This document shows positions 5,554 to 6,477 of a DNA stretch of 6,477 nucleotides, piece after piece; within the stretch, counting starts at the first letter, position 1; each line of letters begins with the position of its first letter. This DNA comes from an uncultured Clostridia bacterium (GTDB lineage: Bacteria > Bacillota > Clostridia > Christensenellales > CAG-314): contig CALGIK010000175.1 of the NCBI GenBank assembly GCA_937915515.1, positions 1 through 6,477 of the forward strand. The letters are read 5' to 3'. The position numbers and the translations under genes are program-made. The notes beneath the pieces are model-generated. The model saw only the letters and a list, made by a program, of their open reading frames with translations. It was not told where the DNA came from and ran no database searches.

Positions 5554-6315
5554 ATGAAAGCAACGAAAGTAGCAGTAATCAGCGACGACAAAACAATGAG
5601 GGGCAGCATTGAAGACTATTTTTGCGATAAGGCAGAAGTAGAAATAGTTTTATCAACGGAGGACGGATACGAAGCTTTGCAGCGATTGGAAATGTTGGAT
5701 GTCGACGTTGTAGTGACGCAAGTTCTTATGCAAAACATTAACGGACTTGATTTAATGGAACATTTTTTGGGAAGACCGACCTGTCCAAAATTCATTATTG
5801 TCTCAGACCTAAAAAGCGAAGTGTTTATGTATAAGTGTTTATCTTCAGGCGCAAGCGGATATATGTTAAAACCGCTCAATTTAAAACAGCTTGAAAATAA
5901 AATATCAGACATAGCAAACCGCAGAAATGATGAGCATCCTATTAAGCCTGTCAAACCAGTCTCAGCGCGCAATTTGGACGAAAGGTTGTCGACTATTTTT
6001 GTAAGTATCGGTATACCGCCCCACATAAAAGGTTATCAATTTTTGCGTGACGGTGTAAAATGTGTCGTAGACGATCCATCTATAATAAACAGCATAACCC
6101 GCGGATTATATCCCAACATTGCCCAAAAATACGATACTACTGCCAGCAAGGTAGAAAGGGCTATACGCCACGCTATCGAAGTGGCTTGGAACCGCGGAAA
6201 AATAGAAAACATAAACAATCTTTTCGGAGTTAAAATTTATTCCGCTAACGAAAAACCCACAAACGGCGAATTTATTGCTTTGCTTGCTGATAAAATGCTT
6301 TTGGAAGGTGCATAA
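5554..6315 (+). CDS. spo0A: Sporulation response regulator Spo0A, receiver lacking the phosphoacceptor Asp
   Basis: Master transcription regulator of sporulation entry: in characterised Spo0A, phosphorylation of the receiver at Asp56 causes dimerisation and binding to 0A boxes. This 253-residue protein has a receiver (about 4-122), a linker, and the Spo0A-specific DNA-binding domain (about 141-250). The latter has GIPPHIKGYQFLRD, then TTASKVERAIRHAIEVAW (195-212, the recognition-helix region) and KPTNGEFIALLADKM, nearly identical to the family. In the receiver the acidic pair Asp11-Asp12, Ser84 (switch Thr/Ser) and Lys106 are kept, but the position of Asp56 is Gln56 (CAA at 5719-5721) and the usual following Pro is Gln60 (VTQVLMQNINGL versus D-x-x-M-P). 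The start ATG is 8 nt after GGAGG (5541-5545). It is monocistronic with its own terminator. Family assignment is firm; whether it controls sporulation without phosphorylation, or is a paralogue, is open. Confidence 0.95.
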   Translation: MKATKVAVISDDKTMRGSIEDYFCDKAEVEIVLSTEDGYEALQRLEMLDVDVVVTQVLMQNINGLDLMEHFLGRPTCPKFIIVSDLKSEVFMYKCLSSGASGYMLKPLNLKQLENKISDIANRRNDEHPIKPVKPVSARNLDERLSTIFVSIGIPPHIKGYQFLRDGVKCVVDDPSIINSITRGLYPNIAQKYDTTASKVERAIRHAIEVAWNRGKIENINNLFGVKIYSANEKPTNGEFIALLADKMLLEGA

Positions 6316-6400
6316 AAAACTCTGTACACAAGAAAATTAAATTTACAAAAAACTTTATATACAAAAGAACCAAAACGGATTTACCTTTTTAATTGATACA

Positions 6401-6428
6401 AAAAAACAACCGTAAAGGTTGCTTTTTT
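6401..6428 (+). terminator. Rho-independent terminator of spo0A
   Basis: CAACC (6407-6411) pairs with GGTTG (6417-6421) around a GTAAA loop. The flanking A6 (6401-6406) and T6 (6423-6428) can extend the stem past a single bulged C and provide the U-tract. It lies about 90 nt after the spo0A stop and could work in both directions. Confidence 0.85.
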
Positions 6429-6437
6429 GTAATAGAA

Positions 6438-6460
6438 AACCCCGCGCTAGGCGCGGGGTT
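6438..6460 (-). terminator. GC-rich terminator of a convergent gene beyond the right edge
   Basis: A perfect 10-bp stem, AACCCCGCGC (6438-6447) with GCGCGGGGTT (6451-6460), encloses a 3-nt loop. Read on the minus strand it is followed by TTTTCTATT, whereas on the plus strand CAGTAG follows. It therefore most likely terminates a minus-strand gene lying to the right of the window, back to back with the spo0A terminator. Its GC content stands out from the surrounding DNA. Confidence 0.7.
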
Positions 6461-6477
6461 CAGTAGAAGTTATACTT

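Noticed and set aside
5616..6218. Minus-strand frames antisense to spo0A (5616-6026 and 6036-6218)
   Set aside because: They mirror conserved spo0A coding sequence and have no independent support.

Overview
The window is AT-rich bacterial DNA with compact genes, strong GGAGG-type ribosome binding sites and standard-code ORFs. It carries a clear spo0A homologue, which points to an endospore-forming lineage of Bacillota, most likely Clostridia. The genus cannot be named from this sequence.

Left part (1-2307, minus strand): a methionine ABC importer operon read right to left as metN (ATPase), metI (permease) and metQ (substrate-binding lipoprotein, cut by the left edge). It starts from a consensus sigma-A-type promoter (TTGACA-17-TATAAT). 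A leader of about 205 nt separates promoter and metN. The leader encodes a possible 30-residue peptide inside a strong hairpin, followed by a terminator built from two copies of a self-complementary ACCCGGGT element. I recognise no SAM riboswitch or T-box in it, so it looks like an uncharacterised attenuation system controlling methionine uptake.

Middle (2411-4894, plus strand): a divergently transcribed ligD of 827 codons encoding a complete three-domain end-joining ligase in the order phosphoesterase, ligase, polymerase. No ku gene lies in the window. Behind it, convergent and with its own terminator, is a 64-residue conserved-looking small protein gene (4991-5185, minus).

Right part (5186-6477): a gene-free, very AT-rich stretch of 368 bp with several inverted repeats and candidate promoters leads into spo0A (5554-6315, plus). 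Its DNA-binding domain looks intact. In the receiver domain the phosphoacceptor aspartate (position 56) is glutamine, although the acidic pair, the switch Ser/Thr and the lysine are kept. Two back-to-back terminators close the window: one for spo0A and one facing a convergent gene beyond the right edge.

The genes are not one pathway: nutrient import, double-strand break repair and sporulation control sit side by side. Ligase-D end joining and Spo0A would both fit a spore former, but a functional link here is only inference. The two items most worth a second look are the metN leader and the Spo0A protein lacking its phosphorylation site.
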